NCBI GenBank assembly: GCA_035550295.1
Contig: DASZPJ010000025.1
Span: 1-15,566 of the forward strand
Direction: 5' to 3'
Length of the DNA: 15,566 nucleotides
DNA from: DASZPJ01 sp035550295
GTDB lineage: Bacteria > Patescibacteriota > Saccharimonadia > Saccharimonadales > UBA4665
Shown: positions 1 to 6,044 of the stretch, piece by piece
Layout: every line of letters starts with the position of its first letter
Numbering within the stretch: the first letter of the stretch is position 1
Position numbers and translations under genes: made by a program
The notes under the pieces: generated by a model
Database searches by the model: none
What the model saw: the letters and a program-made list of their open reading frames with translations, nothing else
Told to the model about the DNA's origin: nothing

Positions 1-797
1 ATTCGGTCGTAGTCGTGGCTGGCTAGGCTGTGCAAATGCGTGACTTCCAGGACTTCCTCGCGGTCTAGTGCCGGCATGATGCTCGGTAAAGATTTAGCCA
101 GCATACTTTTGCCGGTACCCGGCGGTCCACTAAAGAAGACGTTATGGCCACCAGCGGCAGCAATCTCCAGGGCGCGTTTGGCTTGGAGTTGACCCACTAC
201 TTCACTGAGCTGGATCTGATCTGCCACTTCGTGCTCAGCCGGCGCTTGATATTTGCCCTGGCCGGTTTTAACGGGCTTGATCACTAGGTTATTAGTGCAG
301 TGGCCATAGAGCTGCTGAAGGCTCTCAACGGGGAAGAGCGTGACATTTGGCACCAGCTGGGCCTGCTCGAGGTTTGCCGCCGGAATATAGAACTGGCTGA
401 TGCCTTTGGCGCGGCCAGCCAAGATTTTACCGATAATGCCACGCACAGCTCTCAGCTTGCCGTCCAAACCAAGCTCACCTATAAAAGCCTGCTGTTTAGC
501 TGGTTCAAACGCCAGCTGTTCGCTTGCCAGCAAGATTGCTATGGCAATCGCCATGTCGAAGCCGCTATCTGCTTTGGGAAGGTCCGCCGGCGCCAGATTA
601 ACAGTGATGCGTTTGCGCGGTAGCATTATGTGGCTATCGGCAAAGGCTCCCCTAATGCGTTCCTTGGCTTCGTCAACAGCTTTGTTAGCGAAGCCGACAA
701 TAATAATGGCCGGCAGGTTATTAGACAGGCTGCACTCTATGTCGACTATGGTACCGTGGGCACCTTGGGTAGTAATACTTTGGACTGTCGCGCTCAT
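1..797 (-). CDS. comM: ComM/YifB-family Mg-chelatase-like AAA+ ATPase, N-terminal half (partial)
   Basis: The minus strand reads open for 265 codons from an ATG at 797-795 to the window edge, so the 3' end lies outside. Family members are about 500 residues, so roughly half is present. The N-terminus shows the family's fused Lon-protease-like domain (about residues 1-170, including NLAPADLPKADSGFD at about 67-81 and FIGELGLDG at about 105-113). The AAA+ Mg-chelatase domain begins near residue 195, with Walker A SGPPGTGKS at about 223-231. ComM is a hexameric helicase that promotes branch migration during natural transformation in Gram-negative bacteria; a DNA-uptake role here is inference from the family. 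A Shine-Dalgarno GGAAG lies 10 bases upstream (minus strand, 812-808) and supports this start. No frameshift is seen. Confidence 0.9.
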   Translation of the reverse strand, partial: MSATVQSITTQGAHGTIVDIECSLSNNLPAIIIVGFANKAVDEAKERIRGAFADSHIMLPRKRITVNLAPADLPKADSGFDMAIAIAILLASEQLAFEPAKQQAFIGELGLDGKLRAVRGIIGKILAGRAKGISQFYIPAANLEQAQLVPNVTLFPVESLQQLYGHCTNNLVIKPVKTGQGKYQAPAEHEVADQIQLSEVVGQLQAKRALEIAAAGGHNVFFSGPPGTGKSMLAKSLPSIMPALDREEVLEVTHLHSLASHDYDR

Positions 798-868
798 AAA
801 TTGAATCTTCCGGCAATTTGGTTTGCCAATAATTCAAAACGCATCCCAGTCCGTTTTGGTCATAAAAG

Positions 869-904
869 TAAATCACCTTGCCCCGGGAAAGACAAGGTGA
901 TTTA
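869..904. repeat. Perfect 12-bp inverted repeat upstream of comM
   Basis: TAAATCACCTTG (869-880) is the exact reverse complement of 893-904, with a 12-base loop that starts CCCCGGG. It lies about 70 bases upstream of the comM start, so it would fall in that gene's 5' leader if the promoter is further right. Neither side has an immediate T-run: the plus strand reaches T5 only about 15 bases later, and the minus strand continues into ACTTTTATG. It could be a weak terminator, a leader hairpin or a protein-binding palindrome. Confidence 0.5.
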
Positions 905-961
905 AGATTGATTTAAGGTTTTTGTTTGCTTTTTTTGGGGTGTTTGGTTTGTTGACTTTGT

Positions 962-992
962 GGGACAACGATTTGCGAGAATTCGTTGTCCC
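962..992 (+). repeat. Perfect 10-bp inverted repeat in the intergenic region
   Basis: GGGACAACGA (962-971) pairs exactly with TCGTTGTCCC (983-992) around an 11-base loop. On the plus strand, T-rich sequence (T5GT5) begins about 10 bases downstream, too far for a standard intrinsic terminator. Upstream (917-955) is a T/G-rich stretch. No gene ends here on the plus strand, so what it would terminate is unclear. Confidence 0.4.
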
Positions 993-1182
993 GATTGGTC
1001 GTTTTTGTTTTTGAGCACTTAATTTACTCAAGCGCTGAACGTATCTTATATAACAGTGGAAAGTTCGTCAATACTATTTATGCTTAGTAGAATAAATTAC
1101 TTGTGTATAACTTAGCTGGGTGGACACCTGGCTGCTTCAAAAGCAGTGCCGATGCTGGTGTTATTTTGATTAAAATCAGGCT

Positions 1183-1223
1183 CTTGGCTTGACCTATATT
1201 TTTAAATAGCCAAGCACCTTTTT
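1183..1223 (+). terminator. Terminator-like hairpin with T5 tract
   Basis: CTTGGCT (1183-1189) pairs with AGCCAAG (1208-1214), followed by CACC and T5 (1219-1223). The loop is long (18 bases) but contains TAT/ATA that could extend the stem. It sits just upstream of the promoter at 1239-1267 and could insulate it from transcription entering from 900-1180. No transcript that it would end has been identified. Confidence 0.35.
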
Positions 1224-1238
1224 AAAAGCATAAGGGCA

Positions 1239-1267
1239 TTGACTTTTTGGCGCCTGCGTGCTAGTCT
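1239..1267 (+). promoter_or_regulatory. Sigma70-type promoter for the structured RNA
   Basis: The -35 is TTGACT (1239-1244), five of six consensus bases. A 17-base spacer separates it from TAGTCT (1262-1267), a weak -10 that keeps the key T, A and final T. Transcription would start near 1274, directly before the first base of the GTAAGTC helix at 1275. The start of the structured region exactly where +1 is expected supports the call. Confidence 0.55.
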
Positions 1268-1273
1268 AGAGCC

Positions 1274-1500
1274 TGTAAGTCACAAAAACAAAAACGTTAG
1301 AACAATCCAAACGAAGCCCTTGCGGGGGCGGACTTACGAAGCCTCACACCAAAACTGGTAGAGACAAATCGCGGAGGAAACTCTGCTCGACGCTCTGTCT
1401 GGCGTTTACGCGCTAGTAGAGCGGTCAGTCAAGGCAACTTTGTAAATTCGTTTTACAGAGCCCTAACCCTCGCTGCGAGCAGCAAGCGCCCAATTTTTTT
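1274..1500 (+). ncRNA. Unidentified structured RNA (independent ncRNA or cis-regulatory leader)
   Basis: About 225 bases lie between a promoter and a T7 terminator, with no protein gene but dense local pairing. Helices seen: GTAAGTC 1275-1281 with GACTTAC 1331-1337, enclosing GCCC 1316-1319 with GGGC 1326-1329; CTC/ACC with GGT/GAG at 1343-1363; GCGGAG 1371-1376 with CTCTGC 1381-1386, capped by a GAAA tetraloop; CGCTCT 1391-1396 with AGAGCG 1418-1423, enclosing a second six-pair stem; a nine-pair stem 1438-1446 with 1452-1460; and the terminator stem 1471-1488. The A-rich stretch 1283-1315 is left largely unpaired. From memory it matches none of tmRNA, RNase P RNA, SRP RNA, 6S RNA or the common riboswitches; GGAGGAAAC only superficially recalls RNase P. 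It could be a free RNA or the leader of the membrane protein at 1587. Confidence 0.5.
1471..1500 (+). terminator. Intrinsic terminator overlapping an alternative hairpin
   Basis: CGCTGC (1471-1476) pairs with GC-A-AGCG (1482-1488, one bulged A) around a GAGCA loop, followed by CCCAA and T7 (1494-1500). Bases 1477-1485 of the same element can instead pair with TTGCTGCTC at 1511-1519 (nine perfect pairs), extended by CGCC 1487-1490 with GGCG 1504-1507. That alternative would break the terminator stem and place the T-tract in a loop. Confidence 0.55.
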
Positions 1501-1537
1501 CGTGGCGGATTTGCTGCTCCGGCACCTTGCTTATTCC

Positions 1538-1576
1538 GCAAAGCCGCTTGGAGATATCTGCTCCAGGCAGCTTTGC
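1538..1576 (+). promoter_or_regulatory. 15-bp leader hairpin immediately before a start codon
   Basis: GCAAAGC (1538-1544) pairs with GCTTTGC (1570-1576). After one C/A mismatch, GCTTGGAG (1546-1553) pairs with CTCCAGGC (1561-1568), including one G-T pair, around a 7-base loop. It ends 10 bases before the ATG at 1587, in the space where a ribosome binding site would be, and no Shine-Dalgarno sequence is exposed there. It could control translation of the membrane protein or be the last domain of the RNA upstream. Confidence 0.5.
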
Positions 1577-1586
1577 ACTCTTATAT

Positions 1587-1958
1587 ATGATGAAAAACCT
1601 CACAAAATCTCGCCGTTGGCTGCCAATTAGCTTACTTATCCTTGATTGGCTACTCTTTAGCGTGACTAATCCGCGCAATGTGCCGTCTTGGTTGATAATA
1701 GTAGCTTTCCTGATGGTTAGTGCCACTCTTTATTATGCAACCAAGGCCATTCTGTATGCTGTAGGCTGGTATGGCCTGCAAGTGGCCCAGCCACGTCGTT
1801 TGGCAGCCATAGTAACCGGCCTATTGGCGATACTGATAGCGTTCCAATCAGTTGGCCAGCTGAGCCAACGCGATATCCTGGTGGGTTTACCCCTGATGGT
1901 ACTGGCCTACCTGTATTTTTCTTATGGTCGTAGCCCAGAAACTCCCAAGCAGTCCTAA
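1587..1958 (+). CDS. Small four-TM membrane protein of unknown function
   Basis: This ORF encodes 123 residues from the first of two adjacent ATG codons (1587, 1590). An upstream in-frame TTG at 1527 would add 20 residues, but it lies before the 15-bp hairpin, encodes non-membrane sequence and has no ribosome site, so it is not preferred. Four hydrophobic segments are visible: WLPISLLILDWLLFSV, SWLIIVAFLMVSATLYY running into AILYAVGW, RLAAIVTGLLAILIAFQSVG, and ILVGLPLMVLAYLYFSYG. The ends are short and charged (KNLTKSRR; SPETPKQS). It lacks the glycine-rich motifs I would expect of CrcB, and I do not recognise the family. It stands alone, about 145 bases before the next gene, and its leader contains a terminator and hairpins, so regulation in the leader is likely. 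No homology support can be given; the coding call rests on length, hydrophobic pattern and lack of a competing gene. Confidence 0.65.
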   Translation: MMKNLTKSRRWLPISLLILDWLLFSVTNPRNVPSWLIIVAFLMVSATLYYATKAILYAVGWYGLQVAQPRRLAAIVTGLLAILIAFQSVGQLSQRDILVGLPLMVLAYLYFSYGRSPETPKQS

Positions 1959-1990
1959 CTAAGGCTACTACTGTATACCTGTAATGTATC

Positions 1991-2006
1991 CAGGCTGTAT
2001 AGCCTG
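1991..2006 (+). repeat. 6-bp hairpin after the membrane-protein gene
   Basis: CAGGCT (1991-1996) pairs exactly with AGCCTG (2001-2006) around a GTAT loop, 33 bases after the stop codon. There is no T-run behind it (ACCAGTTTGG follows), so at best it is a weak terminator or an RNA 3'-end stabiliser. Confidence 0.3.
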
Positions 2007-2088
2007 ACCAGTTTGGAAAGGCCGAACGATTATATGACGAACCCGGGACACGTCTCTTATGGTAATGATGGCCAGCCCGGCCTGAAGC

Positions 2089-2103
2089 TGTATAATATTA
2101 AGT
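2089..2103 (+). promoter_or_regulatory. -10 element placing the transcript start at the ATG (leaderless)
   Basis: A perfect TATAAT at 2091-2096 is directly preceded by TG. With normal spacing the transcript would start at about 2102-2104, and the coding ATG is at 2104. No Shine-Dalgarno sequence is present and there is no room for one on this transcript. The -35 region is not consensus (GATGGC around 2067-2072), so the promoter would rely on the -10 element. Confidence 0.5.
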
Positions 2104-2511
2104 ATGGATCCAGAGAATAAAACCGGCTTACAATTACCTACGCCAGTCGCCGAACAGGTGCCTGGTGCTGCCCCTGGCCAGTCACCAGAATCGGCTGCGG
2201 GGGGTCCAGAAAGTTCTGCAGGCAACCCGCCAGTTGGAATGCCGAGTGGCCAGTCTGCCTCACCCATGGCAGTCGGAATGAGCCTGCCAGCTGTTCCAGC
2301 AGCCCCTCAAAATGACGTTACCGTAACAACACAAATTTCTACCCCCACAGTAGCTGATGATGGTGATCTTATTGAAAAAGAATGGGTCGAAAAGGCCAAA
2401 AAAATTGTGGAATCCAACAGGGAAGACCCATATAAGCAAAGTGAAGAATTAACAGTGGTAAAAGCTGAATACATGCAAAAGCGCTATAACAAGACGGTTA
2501 AGCTGAAGTAA
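2104..2511 (+). CDS. Small Pro/Ala-rich protein with charged C-terminal domain, upstream of the TraG-like ATPase
   Basis: This ORF encodes 135 residues. Residues 1-85 are low complexity (Pro, Ala, Gly, Ser), with no signal peptide or membrane segment. Residues about 88-135 form a compact, highly charged, probably helical domain: EKEWVEKAKKIVESNREDPY followed by KAEYMQKRYNKTVKLK. From memory, small proteins with this C-terminal pattern occur next to TraG/VirD4-like ATPases in Saccharibacteria and other CPR genomes, which suggests a soluble partner of the ATPase; the function is unknown. It ends 9 bases before the next start codon, so the two genes form an operon. The start is fixed by the TATAAT 8-13 bases upstream. 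Confidence 0.75.
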   Translation: MDPENKTGLQLPTPVAEQVPGAAPGQSPESAAGGPESSAGNPPVGMPSGQSASPMAVGMSLPAVPAAPQNDVTVTTQISTPTVADDGDLIEKEWVEKAKKIVESNREDPYKQSEELTVVKAEYMQKRYNKTVKLK

Positions 2512-2520
2512 GTAGACAAT

Positions 2521-5373
2521 ATGACAGCACTTTTTATAATCATCGGCATCATTTTTGTCTTAGGATTAGTCGGCGGTCCGATCATATTTTTACAAACACG
2601 CAAGACTTTTCGTGAGCAAAAAAACTATGAGCGTGGTCTCAAAATGGTACCACTGCTCATACACTTGCCGCCGTCCAGTGATGACATTGATGTTGGTTCA
2701 CGTGACGTCCGCGACGTGACTGACGAGACCATCAGCAAAGCCACGATTATCTACAATATTATTGGCAGCACAGTCCAGAAAGGCATAAAGCATACATTAT
2801 TTTATGGCCAGCGACACTTTGCTTTTGAGATTGTCGGCAGCCAGGGTTTTGTCTATTTCTACGCGGCTGTGCCGATCGCCCTTCTAGATGTGGTTAAGCA
2901 GGCAATTACCAGCGCCTATCCATCGGCCAGGTTGGAAGAAGTCGCCGAACATAACATATTTAGCTCCGTAGGTAAGGTGAGCGGTACCGTAGGCGGTGAG
3001 CTTAACCTGAAAGAAGATTACGCCTATCCGATTGCGACCTACCAAGATATCAAGCGTGATGCCATGCAGGCCCTGCTTAACTCCTTAGCCACGCTAGGCA
3101 AAGAAGATGGTGCGGGTATTCAGATATTAATGCGTCCGGCCAATCCTGGTTGGACCAAGCACGCCCACGATTTTGCGGCTAAAAAGCGTAAAGGTAAGAG
3201 TAGCCATGGTGGTTTTAGTATCGGCAACCTGCAGGTTGGCTGGTGGCTACAGGCAATGTTTACGTCACTATTCCATCCACCGGAGCACGGGGAAGAGAAA
3301 TCAGGCCACGACTTGTCCAGCCAGGAACAGGCTACCGTCGATGCAATTGACCAGAAAACCCAGCACCCAGGCTACGAAGTACTTATTCGTGTTGTAGTGT
3401 CTTCTAATATTGTGCAGCGGGCCGAAGCTATCCGCAGCAACATCGTGGCCAGCTTTGCGCTATATGACGCCCCAGGCAAAAATGGTTTTAAGTATACGGC
3501 CGCCAAAGACATTGACGGGTTGGTGACCAGCTATATAATGCGTTTCTTTCCGCAGCAGCACAGTAGCAACATCCTTAACTCGGTTGAACTGGCTACCATC
3601 TTCCACTTTCCTGATGAACGGGCTATTCCTACCACCCAGCTGGCTCGCCAGGACTCCAAGCAAGTCGATGGACCGCGCAATATACCAGACGAGGGGCTAT
3701 TGCTGGGTTACAACCTGTTCCGCGGCTCTAAAAAGCCGATTCGGCTGAGTTTCCAAGACCGCCAGCGCCATATGTATGTAGTTGGACAAACCGGTACCGG
3801 TAAGTCGACCTTCCTGGAGAATCTGGCCTTACAGGACATGCTCAGCGGCAATGGTTTTGCCTTTGTTGACCCGCATGGCGATACGGCCGAAAAACTGCTG
3901 GCTATGGTGCCCAAAGAACGTACAGAAGATGTCATTTACTTTTGCCCGGCCGACATGGATTACCCAATGGGACTTAATTTGTTTGAATATAACCAGCCAG
4001 AGCAAAAAGACTTCCTCATCCAGGAAGCCCTGAATATGCTGCAAAAATTGTACGATCCACAGCACCAAGGCATCATGGGCCCACGCTACGAGCATATTTT
4101 CCGAAACGCGGCGCTGGCCATCATGGCCGATCCTAACGGGGGTACTTTTGTAGATATTCCAAAACTTTTCCGCGACCCGGAATTTTTGAAGCAGAAATTA
4201 CAGCACGTAACTGACCGTACAGTCCTGGATTATTGGCAGAAGGAATATCCGGCCAGCCAGCGTTCTAATGATTCCGGTGAGGTCACGGCTTGGTTTGTAA
4301 GTAAGTTTGGCGCGTTCCTGAGTAACGAAATGATGAGGAACATTATTGGTCAAACCAAGTCAGCTTTTGACCTGCGCGCAATTATGGATAACAAGAAGAT
4401 CCTGCTGGTGAACCTCAGCAAGGGCCGGACCGGCGACCTAAACTCCAAGCTGCTAGGTATGATTTTTGTGATGAAATTCCAGGCTGCTGCCATGAGCCGG
4501 TCGGATATTCCAGAGGACCAGCGTATTGACTTCAGCCTCTACGTGGATGAGTTCCAAAACTTTAGCACCGATAGCTTTGCCACCATCATGTCCGAAGCCA
4601 GGAAGTATCACCTGAACCTAATCGTAGCTAACCAGTTTACAACGCAGCTGACTGATGAAATCCGCGATGCTGTCTTCGGTAACATGGGTACAATCGTATC
4701 GTTTCGTATTGGCCAGAATGACGTCCAGGGCTTGGGTCAGTACTTTCAGCCCACTTTCGATGGCGAAGATTTGCTGAGAGTGCCTAACTTTAACTCCATT
4801 GTGCGCACACTTATTGGCGGCGTGCCGACACAGCCGTTCAGCATGGCAACCATGCCGCCGCTGGGCACGGCCAACCCGCGATTGGCTGACGCCTTGAAGC
4901 AGCTCACTGCGGCCAAATACGGCCGTCCCAAAGCGGTGGTGGCTAAAGAGATCAATGATCGCATGAACACGCCTACAGCGCCGTCTGGAGCGCCTACAGG
5001 CAGCCCGTCGGCTGCTCAGCCAGCTGGCAGTGGTTCGTTCCTGGATGAATGGCTAACCAAACGCAAAACGGGTACGCCACCGCCAAGTGTCAATGCAATG
5101 CCTTCATCACCTTCTGAACCTGCTACGGTGGCTGCCAGTGCAGCTGCTGGCCCACCGGCAATTAACCCACAAACAGCGCCGGCGGTTAACATATCCAGCA
5201 ATGAGCTGGCCCAGCAAGAGATTGACGGCATCGCTGCCGAGCTGAAAGACCAGCTTGATACGGCTAAAAGTGGTGCCAGCCCAACCGAACATCACTTTGA
5301 CCTGGACTCTGCCGACGGTGGTACGATCCACATCGACAAGAGTGAGCCTGTCGCCCAGGCCAATGACAAGTAA
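2521..5373 (+). CDS. TraG/VirD4-like type IV secretion-type ATPase (HerA/FtsK superfamily)
   Basis: This ORF encodes 950 residues. Residues about 3-24 form an N-terminal membrane anchor (FIIIGIIFVLGLVGGPIIFL), followed by a long domain (about 40-390) without a motif I recognise. The ATPase core follows: Walker A GQTGTGKST at 422-430, FVDPHGD at 448-454, the VirD4-type segment FCPADMDYPMGLNLFEY near 474-490, Walker B SLYVDE ending at E677, and VANQ at about 702-705, the usual place of the sensor glutamine. From about residue 815 the protein is Pro/Ala/Ser-rich and probably disordered, with a short acidic tail. Homologues are hexameric coupling ATPases that move DNA or protein through type IV secretion machines. 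No VirB4, VirB6, relaxase or pilin gene is in the window, so the machine it serves is not visible; CPR bacteria often carry such ATPases on the chromosome, possibly for pili or DNA uptake. The start lies 9 bases after the upstream stop. Confidence 0.88.
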   Translation: MTALFIIIGIIFVLGLVGGPIIFLQTRKTFREQKNYERGLKMVPLLIHLPPSSDDIDVGSRDVRDVTDETISKATIIYNIIGSTVQKGIKHTLFYGQRHFAFEIVGSQGFVYFYAAVPIALLDVVKQAITSAYPSARLEEVAEHNIFSSVGKVSGTVGGELNLKEDYAYPIATYQDIKRDAMQALLNSLATLGKEDGAGIQILMRPANPGWTKHAHDFAAKKRKGKSSHGGFSIGNLQVGWWLQAMFTSLFHPPEHGEEKSGHDLSSQEQATVDAIDQKTQHPGYEVLIRVVVSSNIVQRAEAIRSNIVASFALYDAPGKNGFKYTAAKDIDGLVTSYIMRFFPQQHSSNILNSVELATIFHFPDERAIPTTQLARQDSKQVDGPRNIPDEGLLLGYNLFRGSKKPIRLSFQDRQRHMYVVGQTGTGKSTFLENLALQDMLSGNGFAFVDPHGDTAEKLLAMVPKERTEDVIYFCPADMDYPMGLNLFEYNQPEQKDFLIQEALNMLQKLYDPQHQGIMGPRYEHIFRNAALAIMADPNGGTFVDIPKLFRDPEFLKQKLQHVTDRTVLDYWQKEYPASQRSNDSGEVTAWFVSKFGAFLSNEMMRNIIGQTKSAFDLRAIMDNKKILLVNLSKGRTGDLNSKLLGMIFVMKFQAAAMSRSDIPEDQRIDFSLYVDEFQNFSTDSFATIMSEARKYHLNLIVANQFTTQLTDEIRDAVFGNMGTIVSFRIGQNDVQGLGQYFQPTFDGEDLLRVPNFNSIVRTLIGGVPTQPFSMATMPPLGTANPRLADALKQLTAAKYGRPKAVVAKEINDRMNTPTAPSGAPTGSPSAAQPAGSGSFLDEWLTKRKTGTPPPSVNAMPSSPSEPATVAASAAAGPPAINPQTAPAVNISSNELAQQEIDGIAAELKDQLDTAKSGASPTEHHFDLDSADGGTIHIDKSEPVAQANDK

Positions 5374-5377
5374 CTAG

Positions 5378-5444
5378 TTTTTTATTCTTCTTGGGCAAAG
5401 TCGAACGAACTGTTACCAGCCATCTTTGGCTACGGCTGAAAAGT
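5378..5444. terminator. Convergent intergenic spacer with a weak hairpin
   Basis: Two genes converge here. A T6 run (5379-5384) follows the plus-strand stop codon, but no stem precedes it. A small hairpin AGCCA-TCTT-TGGCT at 5418-5431, possibly with an outer CAGCC/GGCTG alternative, has A4/T-poor flanks on both sides. I see no standard intrinsic terminator for either gene; termination may be weak or depend on a factor. Confidence 0.25.
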
Positions 5445-6032
5445 TTAGTCGTGGAGTTGGCGACGATTTTTTAATGCCAGCCAGATGATCATTTCCAAGA
5501 CCACACCAATTACAAAACCACCTACGAACAGCACCAAAAAGACAGTGTAGTTATAGGCAAAGCCGATATAGTGTGTCAGGTAGTAGTAAACTAACGAGCC
5601 GATAAAGGCCAGCAACCCGCCGCCTAGCATACCTGAAGGCCGGCTGACGGTCTTGCCGGCAGCTTCAGAGACTACACGGATTGCTGGTTGGTGGACGATG
5701 CGGCTAAGGGCGCGTTCACCCCTTGGCAATTTGCGGCGGATGGCTTGGAGCTCGCGGTTGAGGGCACGTTTTTTGAGGTCGCGGCTGATGCTGGCCGCTG
5801 AATAAGTTTGCGGTTCGGCTTCGTGCAATCCGGCAAGTTTTTCGGCAACTTGCTGCTGGCTGCCCGCAACTTCGGCAACGCTCTCGCGGGCTTTGTCGGC
5901 CAGGCGTTCATGCCGGGTTTTAGCGATAGTCAACTTGTGCTTTTCGGAGCTGTGTTCGGCCTTGGGCTGGTGCTGCTCATGGCTTTGGGCCTGCTCGTGA
6001 CGTTCGTGGCTTTTGTGTCCTTGTTCACTCAT
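5445..6032 (-). CDS. Two-TM membrane protein with His/Gln/Glu-rich N-terminus
   Basis: This ORF encodes 195 residues. Residues 1-33 are extremely hydrophilic, with seven histidines spaced among Glu, Gln and Lys. Residues 34-110 are charged and probably helical or coiled (KTRHERLADKARES; SRDLKKRALNRELQAIRRK). Two membrane segments follow, about 136-154 (MLGGGLLAFIGSLVYYYLTHY) and about 162-187, ending in KNRRQLHD. Both ends are predicted cytoplasmic by the positive-inside rule. The ATG at 6032 is preceded by GGAAGGGA, which overlaps the TAG stop (6047-6045) of the upstream gene, so translation is probably coupled. I do not recognise a family. Being cotranscribed with a large surface protein suggests a membrane partner in its display or anchoring; that is inference. 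The His-rich head could bind metal, but nothing else supports this. Confidence 0.78.
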   Translation of the reverse strand: MSEQGHKSHERHEQAQSHEQHQPKAEHSSEKHKLTIAKTRHERLADKARESVAEVAGSQQQVAEKLAGLHEAEPQTYSAASISRDLKKRALNRELQAIRRKLPRGERALSRIVHQPAIRVVSEAAGKTVSRPSGMLGGGLLAFIGSLVYYYLTHYIGFAYNYTVFLVLFVGGFVIGVVLEMIIWLALKNRRQLHD

Positions 6033-6044
6033 ATCTATCCCTTC

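Noticed and set aside
300..905. Overlapping plus-strand ORFs across the comM region
   Set aside because: They lie opposite a gene with clear Walker A and family motifs and show no protein features of their own.
1102..1110. TGTGTATAA, a perfect reverse-strand TTATACACA DnaA box, as a sign of oriC in the 900-1240 gap
   Set aside because: Only one box is found in the gap, with no cluster, no clear DNA-unwinding repeats and no dnaA or dnaN nearby. A single nine-base match is not enough.
1371..1386. GGAGGAAAC as the conserved RNase P RNA P4 region
   Set aside because: The expected GAAAGTCC continuation is missing, the second conserved region is absent and the unit is too short. The bases form a simple GAAA-capped stem.
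1463..1726. Minus-strand ORF of 87 codons
   Set aside because: It covers the terminator, the leader hairpin and the start of the membrane-protein gene. It has no ribosome site and no recognisable domain.
1587..1958. CrcB fluoride channel under a fluoride riboswitch
   Set aside because: Size and four TM segments fit, but the Gly-rich and Arg motifs of CrcB are absent and the RNA does not show the fluoride aptamer sequence as I remember it.
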